Source: Telmatactis stephensoni (lineage: Eukaryota; Cnidaria; Anthozoa; Actiniaria; Isophelliidae). From it: a stretch of DNA of 64,000 nt. The number at the start of each line of letters is the position of its first letter. Positions within the stretch are counted from its first letter, which is position 1. The notes below the pieces were generated by a model. The model saw only the letters and a program-made list of their open reading frames with translations. It was not told the origin of the DNA and ran no database searches. Location: the NCBI GenBank assembly GCA_029948255.1, contig JALIZF010001788.1, forward strand, positions 124,001-188,000, read 5' to 3'. The translations under genes were made by a program, and so were the position numbers. This document shows, piece by piece, positions 33,301 through 43,710 of the stretch.

Positions 33301-36300
33301 CCACTTAATGTGGAAATTGATATGAAATTAATAATTTACTATTTAAATTTAGCTTTACCTCAGCTTCTTCAATCTCGTCACTAAGACTGTGTCCGCGATC
33401 ACGTTTCTGGACAAGTTATAAAACACACACAAATTTCACAACAAAAATCCATGCATTTGAATGGTTTATTAAATGGTTAGCATCAAAAATTATTTCCCAT
33501 TGTTGAGACATTAAAATCCGTATAGATTAAAAAGTTCAGATTTCGTAATTCTGACAGGTTAGGTTTTTATGAAGTAACAGGTTAAACAGGGTGTTAAAGT
33601 TTAGTTGGTAAAACAGGATTTACAGGTTTAACCAGATCAGGAAGCAGTATTGCGTGTTAGCGATGTTTATGATCATGATACAGTAAATAATAGTTAATCA
33701 GTCAACAGCGATCACGAGATATCAGAGCTGGCGATTCAACTAATTTACTGAGGCATTTAACCAACAAATGCACAATTAAAACAAATGAACTTTTAATTTC
33801 TCCTGTAGGATAAAATGACATTTTTCACATTGTAAGCGCGCACAAAGGGAAAGAATGCTTGAGCTTGGGATAGCAGAAATTTGCGGTCGCGCTTGTTAAA
33901 CATAAAAAAGACTGGGTGTGAATAAGGTAATGACGTCACAAGTCCATGTCCCAAATATTAGACCGAAACCCTATGTTATCGTCGTTACAGTTATTATAAT
34001 AAATTCTTATAAATAAAATGAAATAAAATAACAAAAACCCAACAATTAAGAAAATTAATAAATTAATGTTATTGATACGTACTGTCATTAACATCTGTTG
34101 TATCCCCGACGTCACGTCACCACAGCAACAACAACAAAATATATGCGTTAGAATAAACATGCAAAGCATTAGTTGTCACGGTTATTGCGTGACATACATG
34201 ACAACAAATAGTGAGTATTGCGTTACACCGCTCATTGATTAAGTTTCCAAAATAACACTTTCATAACGTGTGGTAAAGTAAAATTATTTCCTGGGTTATT
34301 TTAATGTTACAAAAAAACATAAATAACAGTTTCGTTGGTATAATGTAATGAGCCAGATGTGAAAAATTGTTTTTGCCAACTTTCCCCCTCGTTAAATCTT
34401 GTCGGCTTTCCACTCTCTCCCTGACTTACCGCTTTATGGGCAGCTTCTATCGAGTCCCTGTCGTCTCGTAGCTTTTGGTTTACATCCCTGTGAAAAATAC
34501 AATTAATCATACTCTGCACGGGGATTCAGCGGAGGAAACTACAAACATGTCGGTCTTGTCGGTACCAAGTCGGCAAGGAATCGGAAAACAGTCGTACACC
34601 TGTCGCCGTCGCAACGTTATCACATACCTTAATAGGTCTAATTGTTGAATAAGGCTTTCTTGCTCTAACTGCATACCTTCTGTCATCTTTAGAGCGTGCC
34701 TGTTGAAAAGAAAATTTAAAACATGATGTATTATTAACGTTAAGACGTAGATGACAAGAGTTTCCAAAGAGATTAAGGTGGCTCAACATAAGTGGATCCT
34801 CATCTCCTAGCAGTAATGATAATTAAATGATTAATTGAATTAATCTCGAATTATTTCAGATTCGGACACAACTAAGTTATTAAGAGAACAATAGTGACCT
34901 AGTGTCTAAATACTTTTCTGAGGGGGACATTGGGGTTTGAGGTGTTACGGTGTTGGCCTGTTGCGGTGAACGATGCTGAAAAAAGCTCTATTATTTTGAC
35001 CACAAACATGGCTGCCGTGAAATCCCTTTATAGTGACCTAGTGTCTAAATATTTTTCTGGCTACGACATAAAGCATTTTTATTTTGAAGAAAAGATACTA
35101 ACTGTTTACTAATTGTGGTCATTTGTTACGGAACGCACCATTTCGACTGCAACTACGAGTCTTTATCAAACAATAATTTACACAAAGAACCACTAGTAAG
35201 TCTACGAGCGTCTAATGAGCGTCTAATGGCTCACAGGAGCGGTCGAAACGTCTCGTTCATTGACAAATGTCGAGAGACAACCAAATTATTTCACCAAAGA
35301 TTAATAACCTCTTTCATTCAAGAGACTCTTTGCATGTGGGAATCATTATAGAAATCGGAACGCTTTTTCCACAACAAAATTATACCAATTATTATCTAAG
35401 CTTTCAAACCAACGGTTCGTCATAAGGGAAAGAAAGTCAATTGTATTTTTCCTTAAAGAACTGACGCAGCAAAATATCGAGTGCGCTAGGTTTTAAAGTG
35501 CGCGCGAGCAAAAAGAAGCGCGTTTCATTTTCTAATATACTTTGATTCTGTTACATTAATATTATTGAAATGTATAATCTTTCATTCTATTACATTATTT
35601 TTGTACCTGGCTCTTTCTTCTTTTTCTTCTGCCGTAATTGTCTGTAGATGTTGTACGTAGTTTCGTGTGTCTTCTAGTGACATTACCGAGTCAGTTAGTT
35701 GGTCTTCTAAATTAAGGTTTTTCTAATGGGAAAAAAGCACATCATTACTCATTAGATAATTAACATTCATCTCTCTCATTTCTGGGCAATTTTTCCAATT
35801 ATATATAGCGTTGGTTTCTTTTTTACTGGGTTACCTCAAGCATTGCATTCACCTTTTAGAGGGCATCTTCTTTTCGAGCTCTGTTTCTTGTCTTTAACAA
35901 TTTCTTCTCAAATTAATCAATGACTCCTTAACTTTAGACGATTTGCCTGTCTTCAATCCTCGTGTTTAAATTTTTCTCGCCTTCCTTCTACTGTTCCTTC
36001 CTTCCTTCCTTCCTCCCTCCCTCCCTCCCTCCCTCCCTTCCTTCCTTCCTTCCTTCCTTCTTCCTTCCTTCCTTCCTTCCTTCCTTCCTTCCTTCCTTTA
36101 CTTCCTTCCTTCCTTCCCTCTTTCTTTCTTCATTTATTTTCTCATACAACAAGAAGAACTCCAAAGCCGAGTTACTCGCTAGTTAAGCGACCTACCGGTA
36201 CAAAAAGAGCGAAAACTACGACTTTTGGAGTCAGTCTAATCAGTGTACATATCAGTACGTTATCCAACCTCGTTTCCAGGCCCTTTTCCCTTCACTTAGG

Positions 36301-39300
36301 AAAAGGGCCTGGGAACGAGGTTGTACGTTATCTCAATTTCCCATTACCTGTAGCAACATTTCATTCTCCATCTTGATTTCCTGCTGCCGTCTATCGTTAT
36401 CTGCAATTGTGTCTTCAAGCTGGTAAAAGATTTGATTCATTTTTATTTATGTATAAATAAACGTTGTATTTCTTTCTATTTCTTATTCTAAGAAAGTTTT
36501 CACTGGCGACTCAGGCGTAAAAAGGAACAAAACACTCCTTGTATGAAACAAAACATTTCGATTCCCGTACTTAGGCAAAAGTATACACATATTTCAAAAA
36601 ATGTCGGTCAAATAACGTCATGCAAAGCTACGCGACTCGGCCGAAAGGGAGTATGAGTCGAAGTTGACAAAATTATAAAACTAAACGATATATCAGCACT
36701 ACAAATCACATCTTGTTTGCCTTGACCTTATACACCATGCAAAGAACGTCATTGAAGTTTTACTCCATTTCGAGCTAGTCGTTCTCGTCCGACAAGCTTT
36801 TTGAAATAGTTGTATATCACCTATAGAGCTGTTCCTTTAACTTTCGATTCCTACATGGCAGACACAGTGACCGCGCAGGCGGGGGAGCGGTAAGGGGGCT
36901 AAGGTTCAACCCCCCCCCCCCCTTCCCCCACCCACCAACACCACCATTTTCCGCGCTACCTAGCCAAATGTTCCGTTCAAAACCTTTTTTGATTGGATAG
37001 TCTTCTTTATTTTCAAATGCTAGTGCTCCGCGGTCTATTAATAGATTTCCATTACCGTGGTTACCAATCTCGTGAGAAGTACAACATTAGCGGACGAGAA
37101 AGGGAAATGCGCGCAAATTTGTCAGTTCTAATAGCCAATTACAATTTTATTGTACAATCAATCCCATTCTGCTTGTCTAAAGATATTTTTACAATCTATC
37201 ATTTTGTATGATAACATAATGCGTGAAGCTAGAGAAACATTCCAGTGTGATATATTCCTGCATTTATTCTTGCACAAAAGTTGTATTCATAAAAAGGGGA
37301 CATCTTGCACTTGCGCCTCTAATGGATCTGAGATACCCGGGGGGGGGGGACTCCTATATATAAGAGGACGGGGATGCTCGTCGGAAATTTTAAAAATGAC
37401 CCCTAAAAGGTACCAAAGTCATATCCGGGTGGGCGTGGCAATACATGTTTTTACCCCTAAAAGGTACCAACTCAAAAACACTAAATTTAACATTTTGCAT
37501 ATTTTAGTCAATCAAGCGATCAATTGTGTCTATTTATATACGAACAATTTGATGGTCGTGCAATCCGATCTTTGTTTCTAGTATTTAATAGTTGATGGAG
37601 GAAAAAATCACCCTAAAGGTACCAGCTATGTCTCTGGTAGTCCACTAAAGTCTGGGACACCCTAAAAGGTACCAGATCGCTGATTTTGACCCCTGAAAGG
37701 TACGACGAGCATCCCCGTCCATTGCCGATCGGAGTCCCCCCCCCCCCCCCCCCCCCCGGGCTGAGATGGTCCATTTAGTTTTAAATACCTTTTTCTGTTT
37801 ATTCAACATCCACTGTATCTCCATTTCCTTCCTTTCTAGTTCACTCATTAGCTCGCTTTTAATTGCTTTCTCTCGCTTTTCGTGCTGAAACAGACAAAAT
37901 GAGACAAAAAAGATGAGCATGGTATTACATACCACTTATTAGATGTTTTCAGTCTTGTGTATTACGGGCTGATATTTTATGAGTCGCGTAAAGGCTCGGC
38001 AAAATACGAGCGATGAGTAAAATGTCAGCCCGTAATACACAATAAAATATCTAATAAAGGATTTATTATATAATTGCTTCTTAGTTTTCTATTCTCCGAT
38101 TGTTTTTATGTAAAATTTGGCCAACCAGTTTTCAACTATGTAATACGGTATATAATACGGCCTCATATTTGCTTAGTTCTCTCATCCTTATATGGTAAAA
38201 TTACGTCATAGTTACTCGGGCTACCTGTGGTAGCTCGAGTCTAGGTTTACCTTTTCGGTCTATCTATCTATCTATCAACGTCGCAAATGGGCAAATTACC
38301 CAGAAGCCTTTGGGGTACACTGTTGACCACGAGGCTTCCTGTGGTCGCGAGAGATTGAGAACAAAATGGCGGACGCTATCAATCGGAATTTTTTTCGAAC
38401 TATTGGCTTTTAATCTCAAGATACTTTGCTTTAATCGTTAATATCGAATTCTCGAATTTAGTGATGACCTTCTTACTAGCTGTTGTAATCAACTTATAAT
38501 GTATTGATCGTCCAAGAACACGATACAGATCGATTTGTGGCAGCGAACTTCACTTGAGGACAGACATGTAAGACACGGAGATATTGTCTTTAATAGATCA
38601 GTAGTTTGTTTAAAATAATATTTCACTACTGCTTGCACCTAATATTTGCTTACACGGTGTCTACAGTCATGCTCTTCCTGAGAGCCGTGTTAAAAACGAA
38701 CTAATTAATAACTAACAATATCTACAATGTTTGTTTCTTTCTAGTTAAAACTAGAATGACTAGGACCGGAGATTCTTGCCTTTGCGTAATAAGGTGACTA
38801 GGTGTATTCAATAATTAAGCCAGGAAACAGGAATTAGTAAATGGTGCAAAATTACACCAAATAAACAATGGAAAACAAATGATTTTTTTATTATTAACTT
38901 ATAAATATTTAGTGTAAATATCTGTATTTTGTACAATGTCATTTTTATATTGAATGCACTTTATTGTCAATCATGCTCAATGTTTAGCAGATAAAAATAT
39001 AGTGATGGATAATCATGGAAATGATAGTAATGTTTATGAGACCTTATATTAGCAACAGTTGAAGAATAATTTTAGAATACATACATGTACAAAATGATAT
39101 TTTCAATCAATGAAAAGTGATACTCAACCACAAATTTGTACAAGCTTTTTGCAACCATGTTCACAGAAACAAGATAAAGTGGATTGAATTGAAGATATTA
39201 CTGTATGTAGTAGTATCAGATTGATGTGCATGGAGGAGCTATATATGGTATCAGTAATGAGCATATATTGTATGACATTACACTTCTTCAAATAAAGCAT

Positions 39301-42300
39301 CAGCAACTGACTACTGCTATAATCATTGATCTGCTCCATATTAAAAACATGGTAATATGTGTATCGAAAAGTTGTGTTAAGAAACTGAAATGATTTTATA
39401 GAAAGGTAACTGTGGTACTTTTAGAATCTACCAATGTGACAACGGCAATATCAAAATCATTTTAACTTGGATATCGAAACAGTCTGCCACAGTTTGTAAG
39501 TTTTGTTTCCATAAATCAAGGTAAAAAAGTACACAAAATAAAGCAGACTGTATACTGTATATGTCTGGCATGATAAAAAGACCAGCAGTATATTAATAAA
39601 TTTGTGTTCTACTCTGGGAGTACTTGTCATGCATTTTTGCAATCAAAAGACACTGACAAGTCAAACTGGTTTCCATCAACCTCTGTTCTCCATTTCTCCC
39701 CAAGTACTATACACAGGTGTAGCCCGAGTGAACGCCTATTAGGCGTCTAGTTATATAATAAATGCAGGTATTTATACATATGCCTGTTTCAAAATCAATT
39801 TGAATCGTTTATTTCAACACGTTTCTCCTAAGAGCAAGAGGTCGTCTCACCACTGTGGTCTGGTTTCAAGTCCCAGCTCGAATGAAGGATAATATGTGAA
39901 CTGAGTTTGTTTGTTGTTCTCTACCATGTCACGAGGGTTTTTTCTCCGGGTTCTCCGGTGTCTCCTTCCTCAGCAAAAACTCAACATATGAGTTGAGCGT
40001 TGTATGCAAAATATTTAATGTAGAGGTAGTGAGTGTGAGTGCCAGCAGATGAAGAACCACTATGTGGATATGCTATTGCAAAAAAAAATTGTTCTATATT
40101 TTATAACAATTGTAGATAATAGACGATTTGAAAATCCTAAAACCAAGTGGCAAACTTCTAGGATAGACAAGTACTGGCGACCATTTCTGAGATTGGATCA
40201 TTTTTGAAGGAAGAAGTCAGAATGCCTCGTCCCTTGTTTTTAATAGAAGACTTGGGAGTGAAATATCACGTGACTTATTTACCTCAGTTTCGTAGCGATC
40301 TTTTACTGCTTTGATTTGCTGCTCCATTTCCTCATAAAGTTTTTGAACTTCCAGGTCATGAGAATTCATCTTGCTATTGGGAAATGTGAAATAAATAAGT
40401 CTTAAAACAACAATAGGAAATGGTCGATGGCTGAACGAAAATGGTGAGAGGTACACGAGTAATCACGTGATGAGACACGTGCATCACATGATGTGACGTT
40501 GCCTTGGCAACCACTTGCGCACGCTGATACATTCGAAACCAGTATAAGCTGAAGTCATTGAAAATAACAGAACGAGACAAGAATGATATCTAATAATAGC
40601 TCAAATTCAGAGAAACATTTACCACTAACATTCACTGAAGAATTTCAGTGTCGTGGAAATGCTCTCCTTGTTGATGATGATAGTATGATGATGGTGATGA
40701 CAGAAAGTAGCCGTGAGGATAGGACGAGAGAATTAATAACTAGAATGTTGAGTGTCAGCAGATTTTTCTGGTACTTACGTCAGGTTAGATGATAGACTCA
40801 ACAAACATTTAACCAGTGAGCAAACAATGATCTGTCTTTAGACATTTTGCGGTTGGAATGTTTAATCAAGAAACCAAATGAAATGACAACATGAAGTGAG
40901 TGTGGTCATGTATTCTTTCTACAGTAGAAAGGAGTGGGAATAGTGTACTTTGTTGGTCTTCAGCACAGAATTAAACTATTTCTTGGGTTGAAGAAAAGAA
41001 AAGAAAGGAAGGAAGGAAGGAAGAAAGAAAGAAAGAAAGAAATAAAGAAAGGAAGAAAGAAAGAAAAAACAGCGTGTTTGTCAAAATTGAAAATAAAATA
41101 AAAAATGAGAAAAAGAAATATAAACGGACATATGATAAGAGGACAGGGATAACTCAAACGTACCCCCCCCCCCCCCCCAAAAATCGAGACATGCATCAGA
41201 GAAAAAGAAATTTTGAATGAGAGGTAATTATTCAATATAATTATGACCCTTTGAAAGATGAATTACGCTAATGATGAGGAAGCTAAGAAGATAGTAAAAG
41301 GAGAGAAGGAAATCTCAAGATTAATAACATGTAGAACAAGGGTACACAGTCTGATTGTACGGGAAATGTAGAAGACAGTAGTCAAGTGAATCATTCTGAA
41401 GAATGGTTAATGTGATTGTATCACTGGTGATTGTATCACTAATGATAACGATATAATATTATAATTAATATGAAATAATTATATTATAGTTTTATATATA
41501 TTAAGATAAAAAAAACAAGAACAAGAATAACAAGAAGAAAACTGACAACGAACATTGCAAAAACGTCAATTAAAGACAAGTTTTTCTAGCTTTGTGATAG
41601 TTGTCGACTCCTCCGCAGTCAAGGGTGAACAATTATTTTACCAATTCATATTAATAGCACCACGTAAGGAATAAAAAGGCCTATTAAGTGAGTCACTAGG
41701 ACATCACTTCTCGTAACTAGTGCTAATTACTTATTGTCTGAAAAAATAATACAAAAACTACCGAAGATTTGAATTGCAAATATTCTTATCAGCAATACTA
41801 AGTTAGCTGTGTTTACTTATCTTTACCTTTTTAATGCATTTTCTAGTTGCTCTGAGTCGTTTCTCGCTCTTTTTATCTCGGAGGAAACCTTACTCAAAAA
41901 GTCTTCAAATTTGTGTATCGCTCGTGAGTCATTGTGTTGGAGAGACTCCCAAAGCTCTCGTAATTGCTCTTTTGACAAGGCCCTGTGATAAAATAAAATA
42001 AAATAAATTTAACAAAACCGTCTGGATGGTCAAACGTCTATTGTTTACAATAAGAAGGTAGGAAGCCTACTTAGTGCTATGAAAACCATTCAAGTGCTTT
42101 CAAACGACTTCGCTAATGGAAGCCATTTAACAGTAAAAGACAGAAATGGAATTCCGAAAACCATTTAAAAGCATTTCATCAAAAAAGTTGGTAAATCGTT
42201 TTGTTTTTTTTGTTTTTTTTATGCGTGTTTTTTATTTACATTTGAGTAAAGTGTAATTTATGCAAGGAAATCTTAAATTGTATTTATAAATTTTATATGC

Positions 42301-43710
42301 TTTAGTCATCTCCATAAATATGTTGTGGAGTTTTAACAAAATTATCAAATTTTTGTGATTTTAGGGAGTATAAAAAAAGTGAGAAATTTTTGTTTTGAAA
42401 AGGTTGGAATTTTCGCGATTAATCGCTCCCTAAAAAGACTGAATTCCAAACAGCTGGGACTCAACACGACATTGAAGATCAGAATCAAGTTGGACAATAT
42501 TTTGATAACATTTATAAAACTTAACACTACAAACATAACCTTGAAACTCTCAAGCAAAAGGTTTTTCACAGAAATTTACTTGTGGAAACGGTAAAGCGCT
42601 TTGCAGCTGAAAGGCCGATATAAAGACTTCCAAAGTGATTGAATTATATTTTGATATTATAGTACAAAGGTGGTTTGAAGTTTGATTTCCGATCGAGAAG
42701 TTGTCTAAATTGCAGTGTTGGACAGGTGCTTCGCTTAAACACCACAAAAATATATAATTAGTAGTAGTAGCGAATTGTTTTGAGTGATAACTATTCAGCC
42801 TGAAATCAAAATTGTTTCCGGACAAAATAAGAAGTTATAATGGTATTCTAACTAGAACAAGAATCAATTTTTGAATACGTGTTTTGAACGTGATGAAAAT
42901 GCGGTCTAACAAAATTCTGAAGAAAGGGAAACTGATCGAGTGTTGAAAGATGTGCTGATTGATGCTGTGATTTTGGAGCTTATAATACAAGCGAAAGCAA
43001 AAGAACAATCACAGTTTGAATATTTACCCAGAGAGCACATCTTCACCGATACTTTCAACAACCTCATGGAAAATTGCATCTTCCTTCGTGTTGGACGAAG
43101 AATGTTCTGTAGATGCACTCTCAAAAACATCTCGTGGCTGATCAAAAGCTTCAACTTCGATCCCATCATCTTGTTCTACAATAACTTCATTAATTTCTTC
43201 GGCTCCTGAACCACCTCGTAGAAACGCTCCAAATCCTTCAGCAAACTCTTCCAAAGTCAGACGTCCGTTGCCATCCTGATCAAGCTTATCGAAAATCAAG
43301 TCTAACTGATCAAAATTTAAATTCAAATCATACGAAACTCGTTGTAAATCGGGCTTAGTTATGTACCCTTTCCGGTCCGTATCGCACAGGTAAAACAACT
43401 CGCGACCTGGATCAGAGGTCGCGATTTCTTCCAATTCTGTTGTATTTTCATTAAGATCATTGATGTCTATTCCTAGGAATAAACCAAAGCCTTCTGTGAA
43501 CTCTTCAAGAGTTAAATAACCATTTTGATCATTGTCTAACTTGGTAAACGCTTGCTCAACTTGTTTGGTTTCCAATGGGAGGCCCAGCTTTGTTATAACT
43601 TGAACAAGGTCATTACGAGTGATAAATCCCTTTCTGTCTTGATCGCACAAACTAAACAGCTCGGTAGCTCGTTCTCTGAGAGTGTCTTGGGGTTTTAAAC
43701 CAGTACTCAT
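24383..43710 (-). CDS. CRACR2A/RASEF-type large Rab GTPase with four EF-hands and coiled coil
   Basis: Exons (minus): 43710-43028, 41982-41827, 40373-40283, 37884-37789, 36419-36348, 35722-35607, 34699-34628, 34487-34430, 33406-33359, 32326-32205, 29965-29808, 29382-29308, 29018-28879, 27572-27416, 26918-26837, 26538-26424, 25758-25648, 24915-24839, 24479-24383; 841 codons in phase. EF-hand loops lie at 23-34, 59-70, 110-121 and 144-155; loops 2 and 4 end in the canonical Glu, loops 1 and 3 in Asp. A Glu/Lys/Gln-rich coiled coil spans about 228-463, then a Ser-rich stretch. Rab motifs: GDSGVGKS 655-662, DTAGQE 703-708, NKVD 761-764, TSAK 793-796. The end KKKGCCSKS carries a Cys pair expected to be prenylated. 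The close EF-hand fit and SGHN plus KKKGCC tail favour CRACR2A over RASEF. Calcium-regulated membrane traffic is the family role. The exon 10 acceptor is the weakest junction. Confidence 0.9.
25299..25552. mobile_element. TIR element, ATACAACTATTTCAAAAA ends
   Basis: The left end ATACTACTATTTCAGAAAGG and right end TTTTTGAAATAGTTGTATAT are inverted. Related sequence ending CGACAAGCTTTTTGAAATAG occurs at about 36600-36815 and about 9890-10050. It is in the Rab gene between exons 17 and 18. Confidence 0.65.
25888..25941. repeat. GGGGA tandem repeat
   Basis: About ten GGGGA units on the plus strand; the regular G4 runs could form a G-quadruplex. It lies in the intron between exons 16 and 17 of the Rab gene. 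Confidence 0.9.
27113..27329. mobile_element. PIF/Harbinger-like MITE, copy 3
   Basis: Starts GGGATGTTTACATGACAC after TAA, and ends near CCCCCTCCC before TAA. The inner arms CCTACCTGCTATACATTTAC and complement match copies 1 and 2, but the middle is in the opposite orientation. Located in the intron between exons 14 and 15 of the Rab gene. Confidence 0.8.
27718..28334 (-). mobile_element. 3' end of a non-LTR retrotransposon (reverse-transcriptase ORF C-terminus plus 3' UTR)
   Basis: The minus-strand frame from 28334 to a stop at 28008 contains the conserved C-terminal tail of LINE ORF2 proteins ([20 protein letters not shown], then [20 protein letters not shown]). A roughly 290 bp 3' UTR follows and ends in a GTT-repeat tail. 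The element is 5'-truncated, as expected for incomplete reverse transcription, and inserted in the intron between exons 13 and 14 of the Rab gene. The clade (CR1/L2-like) is a guess from the tail. Confidence 0.75.
28498..28790 (+). repeat. tRNA-derived SINE, family 1, copy B
   Basis: GGTGGCGTGATGGTTAAGCC (A-box-like), ACCGCTGTGGTC, B-box GGTTCAAGTCCC, then ATGTCACGGGGGTTTTTTCT and GGTTCTCCG in the body. It sits in the same Rab intron, just upstream (on the gene strand) of the LINE fragment. Confidence 0.8.
30062..30455. repeat. Minisatellite of TCACGCAACATG units interrupted by a MITE
   Basis: Variants of AGTCACGCAACATG and TGCGCTACATAA recur at about 30070, 30105, 30297, 30315, 30345, 30372 and 30415 with a period of about 32-42 bp. 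The array is split by the TIR element at 30133-30292. It lies in the intron between exons 10 and 11 of the Rab gene. Confidence 0.75.
30133..30292. mobile_element. MITE inserted in minisatellite, CCACTTTCGATATT ends
   Basis: The left arm CCACTTTCGATATTTTGGTG, then GTGATCACGCAC and AATTCAAGACGAGGCT, mirrored on the right and ending ATATCGAAAGTGG. Arms are about 65 bp. Confidence 0.8.
30466..30623. repeat. Copy of the TTTCACACTCATACG repeat family
   Basis: The right side CACGGCGTGGTCCGTTTCAC plus ACTCATACGG is shared with 31979-32101 and with the right window edge (63903-64000). Confidence 0.6.
31550..31622. mobile_element. Micro-hairpin element, TAGTCTCCCTC family, exact TSD
   Basis: Ends TAGTCTCCCTCGCACCCG and CGGCTGCGAGGGAGACTA. 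The flanking GAATATTTG at 31541-31549 and 31623-31631 is an exact 9 bp target duplication. Same family as 22910-23000. Confidence 0.9.
31887..31955. mobile_element. Micro-hairpin element, CATTCTCGTACCC, exact 10 bp TSD
   Basis: A virtually perfect 69 bp hairpin: CATTCTCGTACCCAGAGCCC and CTCGGTTGTC with complement. It is flanked by AGAGACTGAA at 31877-31886 and 31956-31965. Confidence 0.9.
31979..32101. mobile_element. TIR element, GTACGAGTGTGAAAACG family
   Basis: The left TACGAGTGTGAAAACGTCAC and right GTACGTTTCACACTCATACG are inverted. The interior carries GTCACGGC in mirrored form. It lies immediately downstream (on the gene strand) of Rab exon 10. Confidence 0.7.
32385..32392 (-). promoter_or_regulatory. 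Candidate internal TATA box (short Rab isoform promoter)
   Basis: The minus strand reads TATAAATA, 80 bases upstream of an in-frame ATG at 32305-32303 (codon 472 of the long model, [11 protein letters not shown]). A start about 25-30 bases downstream would give a transcript reading directly into exon 10 without splicing, encoding a 370 aa protein with the Ser-rich stretch and Rab domain but no EF-hands or coiled coil. Confidence 0.4.
32943..33026. mobile_element. Micro-hairpin element, AATGTCGTCCC, exact 10 bp TSD
   Basis: Arms CGTCCCCAGAGTCGATTTTT and AAAAATCGGCTCTCGGGACG. The flanking ATGGTACCAC at 32933-32942 and 33027-33036 is identical. It lies in the intron between exons 9 and 10 of the Rab gene. 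Confidence 0.88.
34891..35062. repeat. 30 bp direct repeat pair
   Basis: TAGTGACCTAGTGTCTAAAT plus A-TTTTTCTG occurs at about 34892 and 35034, roughly 140 bp apart, in the intron between exons 6 and 7 of the Rab gene. There is no visible TIR. Confidence 0.6.
35991..36125. repeat. TTCC/TCCC microsatellite
   Basis: A pyrimidine-only tetranucleotide array in the intron between exons 5 and 6 of the Rab gene. Confidence 0.95.
36265..36323. mobile_element. Micro-hairpin element, CAACCTCG family, copy 2, exact TSD
   Basis: Only 59 bp: CAACCTCGTTTCCAGGCCCT and its complement around a short loop. TACGTTATC flanks it at 36256-36264 and 36324-36332. It lies about 16 bases from exon 5 of the Rab gene, close to that exon's donor. 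Confidence 0.92.
37335..37760. mobile_element. TIR element with internal CCCTAAAAGGTACC repeats, copy 2
   Basis: The G-run and GGACTCC on the left and GGAGTCC plus C-run on the right are inverted ends, followed inward by GACGGGGATGCTCGTCGG and its complement. CCCTAAAAGGTACC recurs at about 37401, 37455, 37610 and 37658. It lies in the Rab gene, its right end about 30 bases past the exon 4 donor. Confidence 0.8.
38216..39735. mobile_element. Possible 1.5 kb TIR element, CTCGGGCTAC ends
   Basis: CTCGGGCTACCTGTGGTAG on the left and TACACAGGTGTAGCCCGAG on the right are imperfect inverted repeats. The interior is AT-rich with no recognisable transposase. A CTAT microsatellite lies at about 38264. 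A similar GGGCTACCTGTCGTAG occurs at 49929. Located in the intron between exons 3 and 4 of the Rab gene. Confidence 0.45.
39838..40055 (+). repeat. tRNA-derived SINE, family 1, copy C (5'-truncated)
   Basis: It begins within the tRNA-like head (CCACTGTGGTCTGGTTTCAA, GTCCCAGCTCG) and continues with ATGTCACGAGGGTTTTTTCT. The body matches copy B up to AATATTTAATGTAGAGGTAG. Confidence 0.75.
40987..41070. repeat. GAAA/GGAA microsatellite
   Basis: A purine-only array, followed by a C run at about 41163-41178. Intron between exons 2 and 3 of the Rab gene. Confidence 0.9.

Noticed and set aside
37150..37581. 143 aa plus-strand frame
   Set aside because: It overlaps the CCCTAAAAG TIR element, and its C-terminal half is that repeat.
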